Shown: piece by piece, positions 49,467-58,046 of the stretch | How positions within the stretch are numbered: position 1 is the stretch's first letter | How the letters are laid out: every line of letters begins with the position of its first letter | Assembly (NCBI RefSeq): GCF_001426525.1 | Contig: NZ_LMEW01000010.1 | Location: 62,001 to 126,000, forward strand | DNA from: Massilia sp. Root133 | GTDB taxonomy: Bacteria > Pseudomonadota > Gammaproteobacteria > Burkholderiales > Burkholderiaceae_D | Reading direction: 5' to 3' | Length of the DNA stretch: 64,000 nt | Program-made: the position numbers and the translations under genes | The notes under the pieces: generated by a model | Told to the model about the DNA's origin: nothing | Database searches by the model: none | The model's input: only the letters and a program-made list of their open reading frames with translations

Positions 49467-50972
49467 TCAGTCCGGCCAGCGCGCGTTGATCTCGGCGGCC
49501 TTGTCGAGGTTCTTGATGAGGATGTCGACGTAGTGCGGATCGAGGTGCTGGCCCGCCACGTCGCGCAGGTAGTCGCGCACTTGGTCGATCGGCCACGCCT
49601 TCTTGTACACGCGCTCGTGCGTGAGGGCGTCGAACACGTCGGCCACGGCCACGATGCGGGCATACGGGTGGATGTCCGCGCCCTTCAGTCCCTGCGGATA
49701 ACCGCTGCCGTCCCATTTCTCGTGGTGCTGGTGGGCGATCACGGCGGCCGCCTTCAGGATCGGGCGCTGCGAGCCGTCGAGGATCTGCAGGCCGATGGTC
49801 GGGTGCTGCTTCATGATGTCCCATTCCTCGGGCGTGAGGCGCCCCGGCTTGAGCAGCACGGCGTCCGGCGTCGCGATCTTGCCCACGTCGTGCATCGGCG
49901 CCGCATGCATCAGCACGGCCGTCTCGTCGTCGGACATGCCCGATTCCTGGGCCAGCAGGTGGCACACCTGGGCCATGCGGCGCACGTGGTTGCCGGCTTC
50001 GTTCGAACGCGATTCGACGACGTCGCCCAGGCGCAGGATCAGCTCGGCCTGGGTATCGGTGATCTCCTGGTTCAGCAGGATGTTGTCGAAGGCGATGGCG
50101 ACGCCCGAGCAAAAGACGTCGAGCAATTGAACATCGATCTCGTCGATTTCTTCCACGCCCTTGAGCACGAGCAGGGACGCCTTGCCGCTGCTGTTCGGGA
50201 AGTAGCCGACATAGGTGTCGCCATGCAGCTTGGAAATGCGGTTGTGGCGTGCCTCGTCCAGCTGGGCGATCAGTTCCGGGCCGATGTCCTGGTCGCCGAC
50301 GTCGCCGATGCGCGCGAGGATCTCGTACTGGCTCTCGCCCGTGATCACGCTGGCGCCGGCCACGCGCAGCAGCATGCTCTGCTCCAGGCGCAGCAGGGCG
50401 ACGACCTGTTGCAGCAGGCCGCTGGCGAAATCTTTCAAATTGCGCTGCCTGAACAGATGCGTGGACGCGGAGATCACGCGCTCCAGGCCTTCGCGGTAAT
50501 TCTGCTGGACGCGGCGGGCGTCTTCCACCTTCATGATGTCGCGGTAGGCGCGCAGGGCGGCGAACGTCGTCGTGAACAGCTTGGTGCGGTCGAGCTCCGT
50601 CTTTTCCTTGTAGTCGTTGATGTCGTAGTCGACGATCACGCGTTCCTCGGGCGCCTGGCCCGGCTGGCCCGTGCGCAGCACGATGCGGGTGAACTGGTTG
50701 TCCAGTTCCTGGCGCATCCAGCGCGCCACTTCCAGGCCACTGTCCTCGCGCTCCATGACGACGTCGAGGAACACCAGCGCGATGTCCTTCTCGCGCGCCA
50801 GGATGGCCTTGGCCTCGGCGCCGCTGTAGGCGTGCAGGAACGACAGGCTGCGGCCGTCGAGGCGGAAGCGGGAGAGCGTCAGCTTGGTGATGTCATGGAT
50901 GTCCGGTTCGTCGTCGACGAGCAGTACTTTCCATGGTGCTAGCTTCGGCGCGGCGGATGACAGGAAGGACAT
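49467..50972 (-). CDS. response regulator with DUF3369 and HD-GYP domains
   Basis: This 501-residue protein has a receiver domain with acidic pocket DD20-21 and phospho-acceptor Asp70 (VFLDVVME). A central DUF3369 domain follows (about residues 130-300, GAF-like). The C terminus is an HD-GYP phosphodiesterase with MHAAPMHDVGKIATPD and HHEKWDGSGYPQGLKG. Such proteins hydrolyse cyclic di-GMP when activated by a histidine kinase. Catalytic histidines, aspartates and the GYP signature are intact. It has its own promoter (51021-51049) and lies upstream of the hybrid kinase on the same strand, 87 nt apart. Confidence 0.93.
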   Translation of the reverse strand: MSFLSSAAPKLAPWKVLLVDDEPDIHDITKLTLSRFRLDGRSLSFLHAYSGAEAKAILAREKDIALVFLDVVMEREDSGLEVARWMRQELDNQFTRIVLRTGQPGQAPEERVIVDYDINDYKEKTELDRTKLFTTTFAALRAYRDIMKVEDARRVQQNYREGLERVISASTHLFRQRNLKDFASGLLQQVVALLRLEQSMLLRVAGASVITGESQYEILARIGDVGDQDIGPELIAQLDEARHNRISKLHGDTYVGYFPNSSGKASLLVLKGVEEIDEIDVQLLDVFCSGVAIAFDNILLNQEITDTQAELILRLGDVVESRSNEAGNHVRRMAQVCHLLAQESGMSDDETAVLMHAAPMHDVGKIATPDAVLLKPGRLTPEEWDIMKQHPTIGLQILDGSQRPILKAAAVIAHQHHEKWDGSGYPQGLKGADIHPYARIVAVADVFDALTHERVYKKAWPIDQVRDYLRDVAGQHLDPHYVDILIKNLDKAAEINARWPD

Positions 50973-51020
50973 TTGACGATCTCACGAGGTTTTTGAGGTA
51001 AGGCAGCACGGTCCGAAATA

Positions 51021-51049
51021 ATTGTAGTATGAGCAGTGACCATTAACAA
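51021..51049 (-). promoter_or_regulatory. promoter of the HD-GYP response regulator
   Basis: Read on the minus strand, TTGTTA (51049-51044) and TACAAT (51026-51021) are spaced by 17 bp, a near-consensus sigma-70 promoter about 45 nt upstream of the ATG. Confidence 0.65.
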
Positions 51050-51119
51050 CAAGAAATATTAATGACGCACTGCAAAAAGTCACAATGTCGCAACGTGTCG
51101 TTTCCCTATTGTTTCCGCC

Positions 51120-51857
51120 TTATTCATGCAGCTTTTGGCAGCGCTCGCACCAGAAGCTGCGGCGGTTCGTCTTGCCCAGGTTCGCTTTGTGGAAGGGGAT
51201 ATGGCAGCGGGGGCAGGTTTTCTGGTTGTGCGCGAGCCAGTGTTTCTTGAGCGTGAACGCTTTTTTCCACTCGAGGAAGTCGAAGCTGTACTGGCGCGCT
51301 TCCTGCACGAGAGCGCGCAGCTTGGCCGGCGGCAGCGCGCCGACCCTGGACCGCGGATCGATCCGGATGCGGAACAGCACCTCGTTCTTGATGATATTGC
51401 CGACGCCGGCGAAGATGTCCTGGTCGAGCAGGGCGTCACAGGCGAGCGTGTCCGGCGCTGCACGGAGCTTCTTGCGCGCCAAAGCCGGATCCCATGCATC
51501 CGACATGACGTCCGCGGCCCAGTCGTAGTACGCGTCGATGTCGCAGTCGATCTCCTTGACCGAGCAGGCGTAGAAGTTGAGCTCGCCGCCGTCCGCGAAG
51601 CCGAGCGACAGGCGCGGCGGCTTGTCGCGCCGCTCGTTCACGCGGTATGTGCCGAACAGGAGAAAATGGATGCGCACGACCATCGTCGGCATCTGGATGA
51701 GGAAATGCTTGCCCCACGTGCGCAGCGCGACGACGGGCTGGCCGATGAGGCGCGTCGTGTCGATGGCCCAGGTATTGCCCTCGGCACGCACGATTTCCTG
51801 GCCCACGAACGGGGCCGTCTGCTCTTTCAAGATGACCAGCGACGGGCCCTCCGGCAT
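51120..51857 (-). CDS. Nei/MutM-family DNA glycosylase-AP lyase
   Basis: This 245-residue protein begins MPEGPS, so the catalytic N-terminal proline and Glu3 of the Fpg/Nei family are present, and Lys50 (WGKHFLIQ) matches the conserved lysine. The helix-two-turn-helix segment LLDQDIFAGVGNIIKNEVLFR follows. The C-terminal zinc finger is CPRCHIPFHK and CERCQKLHE. The enzyme removes oxidised bases. GNIIKNEVLFR and a short N-terminal domain suggest the Nei-like branch rather than classical MutM. AGGAAG lies upstream of the ATG at 51857. It is divergent from the DUF3016 gene. Confidence 0.9.
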   Translation of the reverse strand: MPEGPSLVILKEQTAPFVGQEIVRAEGNTWAIDTTRLIGQPVVALRTWGKHFLIQMPTMVVRIHFLLFGTYRVNERRDKPPRLSLGFADGGELNFYACSVKEIDCDIDAYYDWAADVMSDAWDPALARKKLRAAPDTLACDALLDQDIFAGVGNIIKNEVLFRIRIDPRSRVGALPPAKLRALVQEARQYSFDFLEWKKAFTLKKHWLAHNQKTCPRCHIPFHKANLGKTNRRSFWCERCQKLHE

Positions 51858-52039
51858 GATGCTTCCTCGCTTGCGTTGTCCCGTTCGGGATTGTGCTGTG
51901 CAAGAGCCCGGGACACCTGTGCGCGGACTAACATTTCGATACAAACTAAGACGAATCGATAACGGACCCGGCATGGAAACCGGCGTATAAGAATGAGGTA
52001 TAAACGGTTGTATTGGATGACGACGAAAGGAAGAACATC

Positions 52040-52537
52040 ATGAAAGCGTTCATGAAAACGATGGCCCTGGCGGGCCTGCTGGCGCTGGCAGCGGGCAGTG
52101 CGTCCGCCGCGGTCAACGTCACGTGGGTGCACCCCGAGAATTTCCACGACCTGCCGTTCCCGGGCTGGGAACGCAAGGAGATGCTGGACCAGATCACCGA
52201 CCACTTCGTAAAGCTGGGCGCGAACCTGCCGCCGGGCGAGGACCTGCGCATCGAAATCACGGATTTCGACCCGGCCGGCCGCCTCATTCCGAGTACCCGG
52301 CTGGGCCGCGACCTGCGCGTGATGACCGGCCGCGCGGACTGGCCGCGCATGGAGCTGAACTATGCGATCGAGCAGAACGGCCAGGTGATCAAGAGCGGCC
52401 AGTCGCAGCTGCAGGACATGAATTACCAGCAGACGTTCAGCCACTACTTCGATTCGGAGCCGTATCGCTACGAGAAGCAGATGATCGACGACTGGTTCGA
52501 CAAGACCATCGCGCCGATCCAGAAGAAACGGCGCTGA
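52040..52537 (+). CDS. DUF3016 exported protein
   Basis: This 165-residue protein has a Sec signal (MKTMALAGLLALAAGSASAA). The DUF3016 domain has VNVTWVHPENFHDL, the mid segment LRIEITDFDPAGRL, and the C-terminal YQQTFSHYFDSEPYRYEKQMIDDWF. It is predicted to be periplasmic. The start at 52040 puts the signal peptide at the N terminus; an ATG at 52013 would bury it. The gene is convergent with the last gene of the ECF sigma operon (7 nt between stops). Function is unknown. Confidence 0.82.
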   Translation: MKAFMKTMALAGLLALAAGSASAAVNVTWVHPENFHDLPFPGWERKEMLDQITDHFVKLGANLPPGEDLRIEITDFDPAGRLIPSTRLGRDLRVMTGRADWPRMELNYAIEQNGQVIKSGQSQLQDMNYQQTFSHYFDSEPYRYEKQMIDDWFDKTIAPIQKKRR

Positions 52538-52544
52538 TTCACTG

Positions 52545-53531
52545 TCACTTGTCGGGGCGGCCGATCCTGTCGCGCCAGCGGCCGCCCGCTTCGCGCACCG
52601 TGTAATCGGCCGGCACGGTGAAGAGCGCCGGCGCGGGTTCCTCGCGCTTGATGTTCTCGAGCCGGAACACGACGTCGCCGCTGCGCGGGTCGCTGTGTTT
52701 CGTGTAGACCGTCACCTGCAGGTCGGGCGCCGTCCACGTCTCGTCCGCGACGACGATCGCGTTGCGGTTGCCGATCGCGCCGGCCGGGATCTCGTAGCTG
52801 CGCAGCTTGCCCTCGGCCTTGATGCCGCCGAAATCGCGCGTGCCCAGGTCCTTCGTCGCCGCCTTCGTCGACCATTTGACGTCGGCGAACGCGCCGTTCA
52901 TCAGCGGCGCCACCTGCATCTGCATGTCGCGCAGCGCCGTGCCGTTCTCCGCCAGCGCCCGCGACACCTGGATGCGCACGTCGCGCTGGATGCGTTGCCG
53001 TTCGGCGTCGTCGATCCCTTGCACGCGTTTCACGATGATGTCCTGGCTGCCGGCGGGCAGCGTGCCGTCCTTGCGCATCTGGTCGACTTTCGCCCGCGCC
53101 GCATCGGCCGCGGCGCGCGCCGTCGCTCCCGGATTGATCCTGACGGCCGTGCGGTTCTGCGGGTGCAGGATCAGGTTCGTGCCGCTCACCGGATCGTTGA
53201 TCGTGACGGTGACGACATCGCCCTTGTCGTCGCGGATTTCCTGGCGGGTGCGGCCGGCGCTGTCGCGGTACGTCATGGTGGTGCGGCGCGTGGCGATCTG
53301 GTTGCCGTCGGCCAGCGCCTGCGCGAACTCCGTCACCATCTGCGCACTGTAGGGCGCGGTCTTGACGATGTTCGAGCGCATCACGGCGGCGCCGGTGCGC
53401 GCGTCGACGTTCATGCTATCGAAGTGGAACGTCATGGCGCCGTCGGACGCGCGGCCCTGGGTATCCTCGGCCAGCGCCGGGGCGAACAGGCCAGCCAGCA
53501 GGGCGGCGATCACAACATGTTTGGTAGTCAT
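52545..53531 (-). CDS. exported hypothetical protein of the ECF sigma operon
   Basis: This 328-residue protein has a Sec signal peptide (MTTKHVVIAALLAGLFAPALAED). The mature protein is mostly beta-strand with RTTMTYRDSAGRTRQEIRDD and VTVTINDPVSGTNLILHPQNRTAVRI early, a helical Ala/Arg-rich centre, and SGDVVFRLENIKREEPAPALF late. The repeated DPVSGTNLILHP / DPRSGDVVFRLENI pattern resembles periplasmic proteins found beside anti-sigma genes, but no named domain is certain. It is the last of three genes after sigma and anti-sigma (14 nt after the anti-sigma stop), so it is probably a target or part of the signalling circuit. Confidence 0.65.
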   Translation of the reverse strand: MTTKHVVIAALLAGLFAPALAEDTQGRASDGAMTFHFDSMNVDARTGAAVMRSNIVKTAPYSAQMVTEFAQALADGNQIATRRTTMTYRDSAGRTRQEIRDDKGDVVTVTINDPVSGTNLILHPQNRTAVRINPGATARAAADAARAKVDQMRKDGTLPAGSQDIIVKRVQGIDDAERQRIQRDVRIQVSRALAENGTALRDMQMQVAPLMNGAFADVKWSTKAATKDLGTRDFGGIKAEGKLRSYEIPAGAIGNRNAIVVADETWTAPDLQVTVYTKHSDPRSGDVVFRLENIKREEPAPALFTVPADYTVREAGGRWRDRIGRPDK

Positions 53532-53545
53532 GGCATCCTCTTTCG

Positions 53546-54028
53546 TTATTGAATGGCACTCAGGCGCAGGGCAAGCGGCTGGCCGTCGGCCGCGACGAGC
53601 ATCTCGGCCCGGACGGAATCGCCCGCGTTTTCCGGCGTCAGCGGCACGCCCAGCGCGGCCAGGCTCGTGCGCGGCACATCGGTGGCGACCATGCGCGGCG
53701 CCGGTTCCGCGGCGATGCGCTCGGCCGAATCCAGTGCGATGAACACGCCGTTGCCGTCGAGCGCGACGAGCGCGCCGGCGCGGCCGTCCTCGACCGGGTG
53801 CGGCGCCCGCACGGCGAACGCCAGCACGAGCGCCCCGGCCACGACGCCCCCGGCCAGCGCGGCGGGACGCACGGCCAGCCTGTGATACCAGCGGCGCTTC
53901 GGCGGGTGCAGCTTCGCGAACGCTTGCAGCAATTCCTTCTCGACGCCGCGCGGGGCGTCCAGCCGGCCCACCTCGGCGCGCAGGGCGTCGAACAGGGGAT
54001 CGCGGTCGGTCGTGTTTCGAATGTCCAT
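53546..54028 (-). CDS. putative anti-sigma factor, single membrane segment
   Basis: This 160-residue protein has a cytoplasmic N-terminal half (about 50 residues, acidic then basic), one membrane helix (LAGGVVAGALVLAFAV), and a periplasmic C-terminal domain with ALVALDGNGVFIALDSAERIAAEP. The position directly after an ECF sigma gene, 13 nt apart, and the topology fit an anti-sigma factor. The zinc motif HxxxCxxC of ZAS anti-sigma proteins is absent, so the assignment rests on context. AGGA lies 8 nt before the ATG at 54028. Confidence 0.6.
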   Translation of the reverse strand: MDIRNTTDRDPLFDALRAEVGRLDAPRGVEKELLQAFAKLHPPKRRWYHRLAVRPAALAGGVVAGALVLAFAVRAPHPVEDGRAGALVALDGNGVFIALDSAERIAAEPAPRMVATDVPRTSLAALGVPLTPENAGDSVRAEMLVAADGQPLALRLSAIQ

Positions 54029-54041
54029 GATGACTATCCTT

Positions 54042-54617
54042 TCATGCTGCGCCGGCCGTGGCGCGCCAGCCGGCCAGGCGCTTCGCAAGCGCCGCCCGGC
54101 CGCGCGACAGGCGCGAACGCACGGTGCCGATGTCGACCTGGCAGATGTCGGCGATCTCGGCGTACGACAGGTCGTGCATCTCGTACAGGATGACGGCGTC
54201 GCGGTAGTGCGGGGCCAGCAGCGCCAGCGCGCGCCGCACTTCCTCGGCGGTCTCGTTGTCCAGCAGGCGCGCCAGCGGACAGGCCGCGTCGTCCGGCAGC
54301 TCGTCGTCGCCGTCGTCGCCGCCGTCCAGCACCACGTGGCGCTGGTGTGCCGTCTCGTTTTTCAGGATCAGGTTGCGCGCCACGCCGAACAGGAAGTGCT
54401 GCAACTGTCCGCGCAGCGGATCGAAGCGGAACCGATCCGTCAGCAGGCCCATGAACGTTTCCTGGACCACGTCGGCGGCCGTGTCCGCCGAGCCGCAGCG
54501 CAGCAGCGCGAAGCGGTACAGCGGACCCTGGTGGCGCCGGTACAAGGCCGCGAAGGCGTCGGCGGCGCCGCTGCGCGTCTGGCGCAGCAGGTCGGTGTCA
54601 GTGGTTGGTGTGGTCAT
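54042..54617 (-). CDS. ECF-type RNA polymerase sigma factor
   Basis: This 191-residue sigma factor has region 2 (ALYRRHQGPLYRFALLRCGSADTAADVVQETFMGL, with DVVQETF for -10 recognition) and region 4 (LLAPHYRDAVILYEMHDLSYAEIADICQVDIGTVRSRLSRGRAAL). An acidic linker (GGDDGDDELPDDA) joins them. It heads a three-gene operon with a putative anti-sigma and an exported protein. Upstream, GGAACTT suggests autoregulation. The signal is presumably envelope-related, given two exported or membrane partners. Confidence 0.92.
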   Translation of the reverse strand: MTTPTTDTDLLRQTRSGAADAFAALYRRHQGPLYRFALLRCGSADTAADVVQETFMGLLTDRFRFDPLRGQLQHFLFGVARNLILKNETAHQRHVVLDGGDDGDDELPDDAACPLARLLDNETAEEVRRALALLAPHYRDAVILYEMHDLSYAEIADICQVDIGTVRSRLSRGRAALAKRLAGWRATAGAA

Positions 54618-54635
54618 GGGTCATTGTCTTTACCC

Positions 54636-54664
54636 ATATTCCAGCGGGAGGGGGAGAAAGTTCC
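54636..54664 (-). promoter_or_regulatory. candidate ECF-dependent promoter of the sigma operon
   Basis: On the minus strand GGAACTT (54664-54658) matches the common ECF -35 element, followed about 16 nt later by GAATAT (54641-54636). The transcript would begin shortly before the sigma ATG. The -10 is weak, so this is a suggestion only. Confidence 0.35.
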
Positions 54665-54681
54665 AGCTATTTCGCGCGCGT

Positions 54682-55125
54682 TCAGTCGATCCAGTTCACC
54701 CGGTCGAACTTGCCGCGGAAGTCTTCCGGCATGGCGACGACCTGGCTCGTCTTGTAGTTGAAGAAAACGAAGCCCTGCTTGGCCATCGCGACGAGGGTCT
54801 TGTCCTTGGGACGGGTGACCCGGAAGATGATGTCGCCGCCATACTTGTTGAAGTCCATGACGCCCACTTCGAACAGCAGCTGGTCGCGCGCATGCGCTTC
54901 GGCGCGGTAGGTCGTCGCGAGGTCCGTCACGATGATGCCCGTGCCGTCGCCCTCCGTTTCCGAGACGCCGTATTCGAACAGGAAGCGGGCCCGTGCCTCG
55001 GAGATCATCGAGATCATCGAGTCGTTGCCCAGGTGGTTGCCGGCATTGATGTCGGTGACGCGCACCGTCAGCAAGGTCGTGTAGTAGTACTGGTCTTCGG
55101 GGAAGGTGAGTATCAGTCGTGCCAT
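54682..55125 (-). CDS. acyl-CoA thioesterase (4-hydroxybenzoyl-CoA thioesterase fold)
   Basis: This 147-residue hotdog-fold protein has the opening YYYTTLLTVRVTDINAGNHLGNDSMISMISEARARFL, where the N-x-G-x-H-L-G-N-D stretch replaces the usual catalytic D-x-N/H loop. The DLATTYRAEAHARDQLLFEVGV and FFNYKTSQVV strands follow. Enzymes of this group release free acids from acyl-CoAs. It stands between the sigma operon and the M20 peptidase on the same strand; no shared function is apparent. Confidence 0.85.
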   Translation of the reverse strand: MARLILTFPEDQYYYTTLLTVRVTDINAGNHLGNDSMISMISEARARFLFEYGVSETEGDGTGIIVTDLATTYRAEAHARDQLLFEVGVMDFNKYGGDIIFRVTRPKDKTLVAMAKQGFVFFNYKTSQVVAMPEDFRGKFDRVNWID

Positions 55126-55180
55126 GTGTGCATATTACCCGGTTCGGGTAGCGTGTCCGGTTGAAGAAATTCGACGAGCG

Positions 55181-56488
55181 TCAACGCGTCAAACGATAGA
55201 TCAGCAATGCCGCGCGCACGGCACCCCGTTCGATCGAGCCCACGTCCAGGTCTTCGTTCGGCGAGTGGGCGCCGTTGCCGCTCGCGCCGAGGCCGTCGAG
55301 GCTGTCGAGGAGCGGCGCCACGAACTGGATGTCGCCCGCGCCGCGCGCTTCCGCCGGCAAGGGGGCGATCGTCCCAAGCCCGGCATCCTGGCTGGCGCGC
55401 GAATACAGGTCCAGCACTTTCAGGTTGCCGGGTGTCACGGCCATCGGCGGATAGGAATCGTGGAACGCGATGGTGGCGCTGGTGCCGGGCAGGTTCTGCG
55501 CAACGATGTCCCGCATGCGTGCTTGCGTGCGGTCGCGTTGCGGGTAGTCCAGGTAGCGCAGGTCGGCCTTCACGGTGGCCGTGTTGGCGATCACGTTGGT
55601 CTTGCCGAATGCGGTGCCGCGCGAGGTGGCTTCGTCGAACGCGACCTCGGTGCCGCCCAGGATCACGCCCGGATTGAACGTGAGGCCCGGCTCGATCACC
55701 TGCTGGCGGAAGGCGTCCAGGATGCGCGCCGTCTCGTACACGGCGCCATAGCCGTTGGCGCCGAACACGGCCATCGAATGGCCCTGGCGCGCCTTGACTT
55801 CCAGCTCCCACGTGGCCGTCGCGCGCCGGCCCACGGTGGCGGTCGCCTGGCCATTCTTGTCGGGGATGCTGCCCTCGAAGCTGAGGGCGACGTCGCTGCG
55901 CTTGGCGAGCTCCACCATGTCGCCGCGCGACACGCTCTTCGGATTCCCCGCTTCTTCCTCGTCGCCCGTGAACATGACGGCGATGCGCGTGCCGTCGAGG
56001 GCGCCCACGCGGTGCAGCGCGCGCAAGGCTTCGATGACGATCACGTCGCCGCCTTTCATGTCGGACACGCCCTGGCCGCGGACCTTGTCGCCGTCGCGCT
56101 TCCACATGGGCACGTCGGAACCGGGCTCGAACACGGTGTCGAGGTGACCGAGCAGCAGCAGGCGCTTGCCGCGGTTGCCGTCGCGCGTGGCGACGAGGTG
56201 GCCGGCGCGGCGCATCCCGGGCGGCAGCTCGATCCAGCGCGTGGTAAAGCCGAGGGCGTCGAACTGCTTGCGGAACAGGGCGCCCACGTCGCGCACGCCG
56301 CGGGTATTCATCGTGCCGCTGTTGATGAGGACGCTCTGCTCGAGCAGGGCGAGCGCTTGCGGCGCATGCGCCTTGATCTCCGCGACGATTTTTTGCTCGG
56401 TCGGGTCGAGCCCGTCGGCCCGCGCCGTTTGTAAGTACGCCAGTGCTGTCAGCGCCAGCAGCGCCCCGCTGATCCTGCGCATCGTCAT
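55181..56488 (-). CDS. M20-family exported metallopeptidase (glutamate carboxypeptidase-like)
   Basis: This protein of about 435 residues has a signal peptide (MRRISGALLALTALAYLQTARADG) and the M20 zinc motifs in order: LLLLGHLDTVFEP (His and Asp), GVSDMKGGDVIVIEAL (Asp bridging the two zincs), and FTGDEEEAGNP (catalytic Glu pair). The dimerisation domain is inserted after residue 200. It resembles carboxypeptidase G2 and would release C-terminal residues, such as glutamate, in the periplasm. The start may be ATG at 56488 or 56482. It is followed upstream on the same strand by a SnoaL-like gene. Confidence 0.9.
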   Translation of the reverse strand: MTMRRISGALLALTALAYLQTARADGLDPTEQKIVAEIKAHAPQALALLEQSVLINSGTMNTRGVRDVGALFRKQFDALGFTTRWIELPPGMRRAGHLVATRDGNRGKRLLLLGHLDTVFEPGSDVPMWKRDGDKVRGQGVSDMKGGDVIVIEALRALHRVGALDGTRIAVMFTGDEEEAGNPKSVSRGDMVELAKRSDVALSFEGSIPDKNGQATATVGRRATATWELEVKARQGHSMAVFGANGYGAVYETARILDAFRQQVIEPGLTFNPGVILGGTEVAFDEATSRGTAFGKTNVIANTATVKADLRYLDYPQRDRTQARMRDIVAQNLPGTSATIAFHDSYPPMAVTPGNLKVLDLYSRASQDAGLGTIAPLPAEARGAGDIQFVAPLLDSLDGLGASGNGAHSPNEDLDVGSIERGAVRAALLIYRLTR

Positions 56489-56524
56489 CTTTCTCAAAAC
56501 AATGATGCTCAACTGTACACCGAT

Positions 56525-56905
56525 TCAGGCCGCTTGCGCGTCCAGACGCTGGTTGCTGACCTGCACGGTCTGTGAATGGATCAGGCCGTCGACCACTTCG
56601 TAGATCGCCACGAGGTCGACCTTGCCCGGGCCTTCCGGGAACGTGCGGCTGACGACTTCGTGGTCGATGACGATGTTGCCCATCACGGCGCGTTGCAACA
56701 GGTGCGCGTGCAGGTCCGGTTCGTCGAAGCGGGTGGCGAAGCGCGGGCGCATCTCCGCGTGGCCTGTCGCCAGCAGGGTGGCCGGCAGCGCGTACTGGCG
56801 GGCGTCCGGGGCATAGGTGGCGAGCAGCGCGTCGAGGTCGCGGGCGTTGTAGGCGTCGAGCTGGCGCTGGACGACGGCTTCGGGGGAGGTGGGCAAGGTA
56901 TGCAT
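56525..56905 (-). CDS. SnoaL/NTF2-like protein
   Basis: This 126-residue protein has the NTF2-like cone fold: an N-terminal helix with VVQRQLDAYNARDLDALLATYAPDA, then TGHAEMRPRFATRF, and beta strands ending in VDGLIHSQTVQVS. The wide D-A-Y-N-x-R-D opening is typical of the nuclear transport factor 2 / steroid isomerase-like family. No catalytic residues can be assigned. It is probably cytoplasmic, as no signal peptide is seen. Confidence 0.85.
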   Translation of the reverse strand: MHTLPTSPEAVVQRQLDAYNARDLDALLATYAPDARQYALPATLLATGHAEMRPRFATRFDEPDLHAHLLQRAVMGNIVIDHEVVSRTFPEGPGKVDLVAIYEVVDGLIHSQTVQVSNQRLDAQAA

Positions 56906-56935
56906 GGCAGGGAGGATTCTGCCATGGAATCCGCT

Positions 56936-57244
56936 TCAGGGTTTCGGGTCGGTCGGGTAGGGCGGGCGCTTGCGCATCTTGCGCACGATGCCGTCGCGGC
57001 CCAGCAGCAGCACCAGTTCCGTGTGCCCGCCGGCCGCCGGGGCGGTGTACAACCACGTCTCCATGCCGGAATCGAAGACGACCGTCTTCGTCGGCCCGAA
57101 CGTGGCCAGCAGCTCGGCACGCGTCGTGCGGCCGGGGACGACGAGCTGGTCGAAGCGGGACTCGGCCACGCTCGTGCCGGGTTCCGGTGCGCGCGTGGCG
57201 CAGCCGGACAACAAGATGGCCGCCAGCAAGAGGCGCAGTGTCAT
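56936..57244 (-). CDS. small outer-membrane lipoprotein, BamE/SmpA-like
   Basis: This 102-residue protein has a lipobox (LLAAILLSGCATR, lipidated Cys15). The short mature region has VVPGRTTRAELLATFGPTKTVVFDSGMETWLY, the same motif order (V-x-G-x-T-x-x-x-V/L-x-x-x-F/L-G-x-P) seen in BamE/SmpA-type proteins. It overlaps the next gene by 4 nt and forms an operon with it and the DUF882 gene. Whether it joins the BAM complex is unknown; BamE itself is normally encoded near fur, not here. Confidence 0.75.
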   Translation of the reverse strand: MTLRLLLAAILLSGCATRAPEPGTSVAESRFDQLVVPGRTTRAELLATFGPTKTVVFDSGMETWLYTAPAAGGHTELVLLLGRDGIVRKMRKRPPYPTDPKP

Positions 57245-58044
57245 GGCGCATCCTCCATGGTCTCGAAGCTGACGAGCGTGTCGTCCGGCCAGCTGCGGTC
57301 CCAGATCGGCGCATAGTACGTGCGGTCGAGCAGCACCTGGCAGTCGCAGAACGGCAGCATGTCGCGCGTCTGGTCGCCGCCCGCGTACAGGAAACGGAAC
57401 GGCAGGATTTCCGTGCGCTCGCCCGCGCGCAGCATCACGGCAAACACGGGACGTTCGTTAAAGAAGAGGAAATTGCCGTCGGGGCTGTTGCATACCTGTT
57501 CGGGACGCGTGAGGGCGTTCGAGATCCAGCCGAACAGGGGCGAGCTGTTCGACACGAGCCCTGCTTCCATGCCGACGAGACACTCCAGGCGCAAGTCGCC
57601 CAGCCGGCGCGTGCCGGGCGGCAGGCCCGGTGTCATGACTTGCGCGCGCCATGTCATGCTCGTCGTCTTGCGGTTGGCGACGACGGCCGCGTCTTCCTGC
57701 AACGCCTGTTCATTGCGCGGCAGCGTAAAACTGTTGTCGGGCGCGACCGGGACGGGCACCGCGATGTGGTCGCCGATGACGCGCAGCGTGATGCCGTGCA
57801 TGTCCACGGTCGGCGAACGGGGCAGCAGGCGGAAGCGCAACGTGGCCTGCGGCGCCAGCGCATGCTCGCGCTGGAACCGCTCCATGCCGCGGATCATTTT
57901 TCGATACGACTTGTCGACCGGGTCGCGCGTGTACGTGACCGTGACGGTCTGGATACCTTGATCCGCCGGTGCCGTCTGCGCCGGGGCCGTGCCCCACAGC
58001 GCACCCAGCAGCAACGGCACCATCCGCGCGACGGCCCGGCGCAT
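57241..58044 (-). CDS. exported hypothetical protein coupled to DUF882 and lipoprotein genes
   Basis: This 267-residue protein has a signal peptide (MVPLLLGALWGTAPAQTAP) and an apparently all-beta and mixed mature domain with four cysteines late in the sequence (EQVCNSPDG, LPFCDCQV and LECLVG). ALAPQATLRFRLLPRSPTVDM and GERTEILPFRFLYAGGDQTRDMLPF are distinctive. It begins 2 nt after the DUF882 stop and overlaps the lipoprotein start by 4 nt, so all three are one unit. No named family was recognised. Confidence 0.6.
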   Translation of the reverse strand: MRRAVARMVPLLLGALWGTAPAQTAPADQGIQTVTVTYTRDPVDKSYRKMIRGMERFQREHALAPQATLRFRLLPRSPTVDMHGITLRVIGDHIAVPVPVAPDNSFTLPRNEQALQEDAAVVANRKTTSMTWRAQVMTPGLPPGTRRLGDLRLECLVGMEAGLVSNSSPLFGWISNALTRPEQVCNSPDGNFLFFNERPVFAVMLRAGERTEILPFRFLYAGGDQTRDMLPFCDCQVLLDRTYYAPIWDRSWPDDTLVSFETMEDAP

Positions 58045-58046
58045 GG

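Noticed and set aside
53546..54028. A ZAS-type (zinc) anti-sigma factor
   Set aside because: There is no HxxxCxxC motif; the anti-sigma role is retained only as a context-based suggestion.
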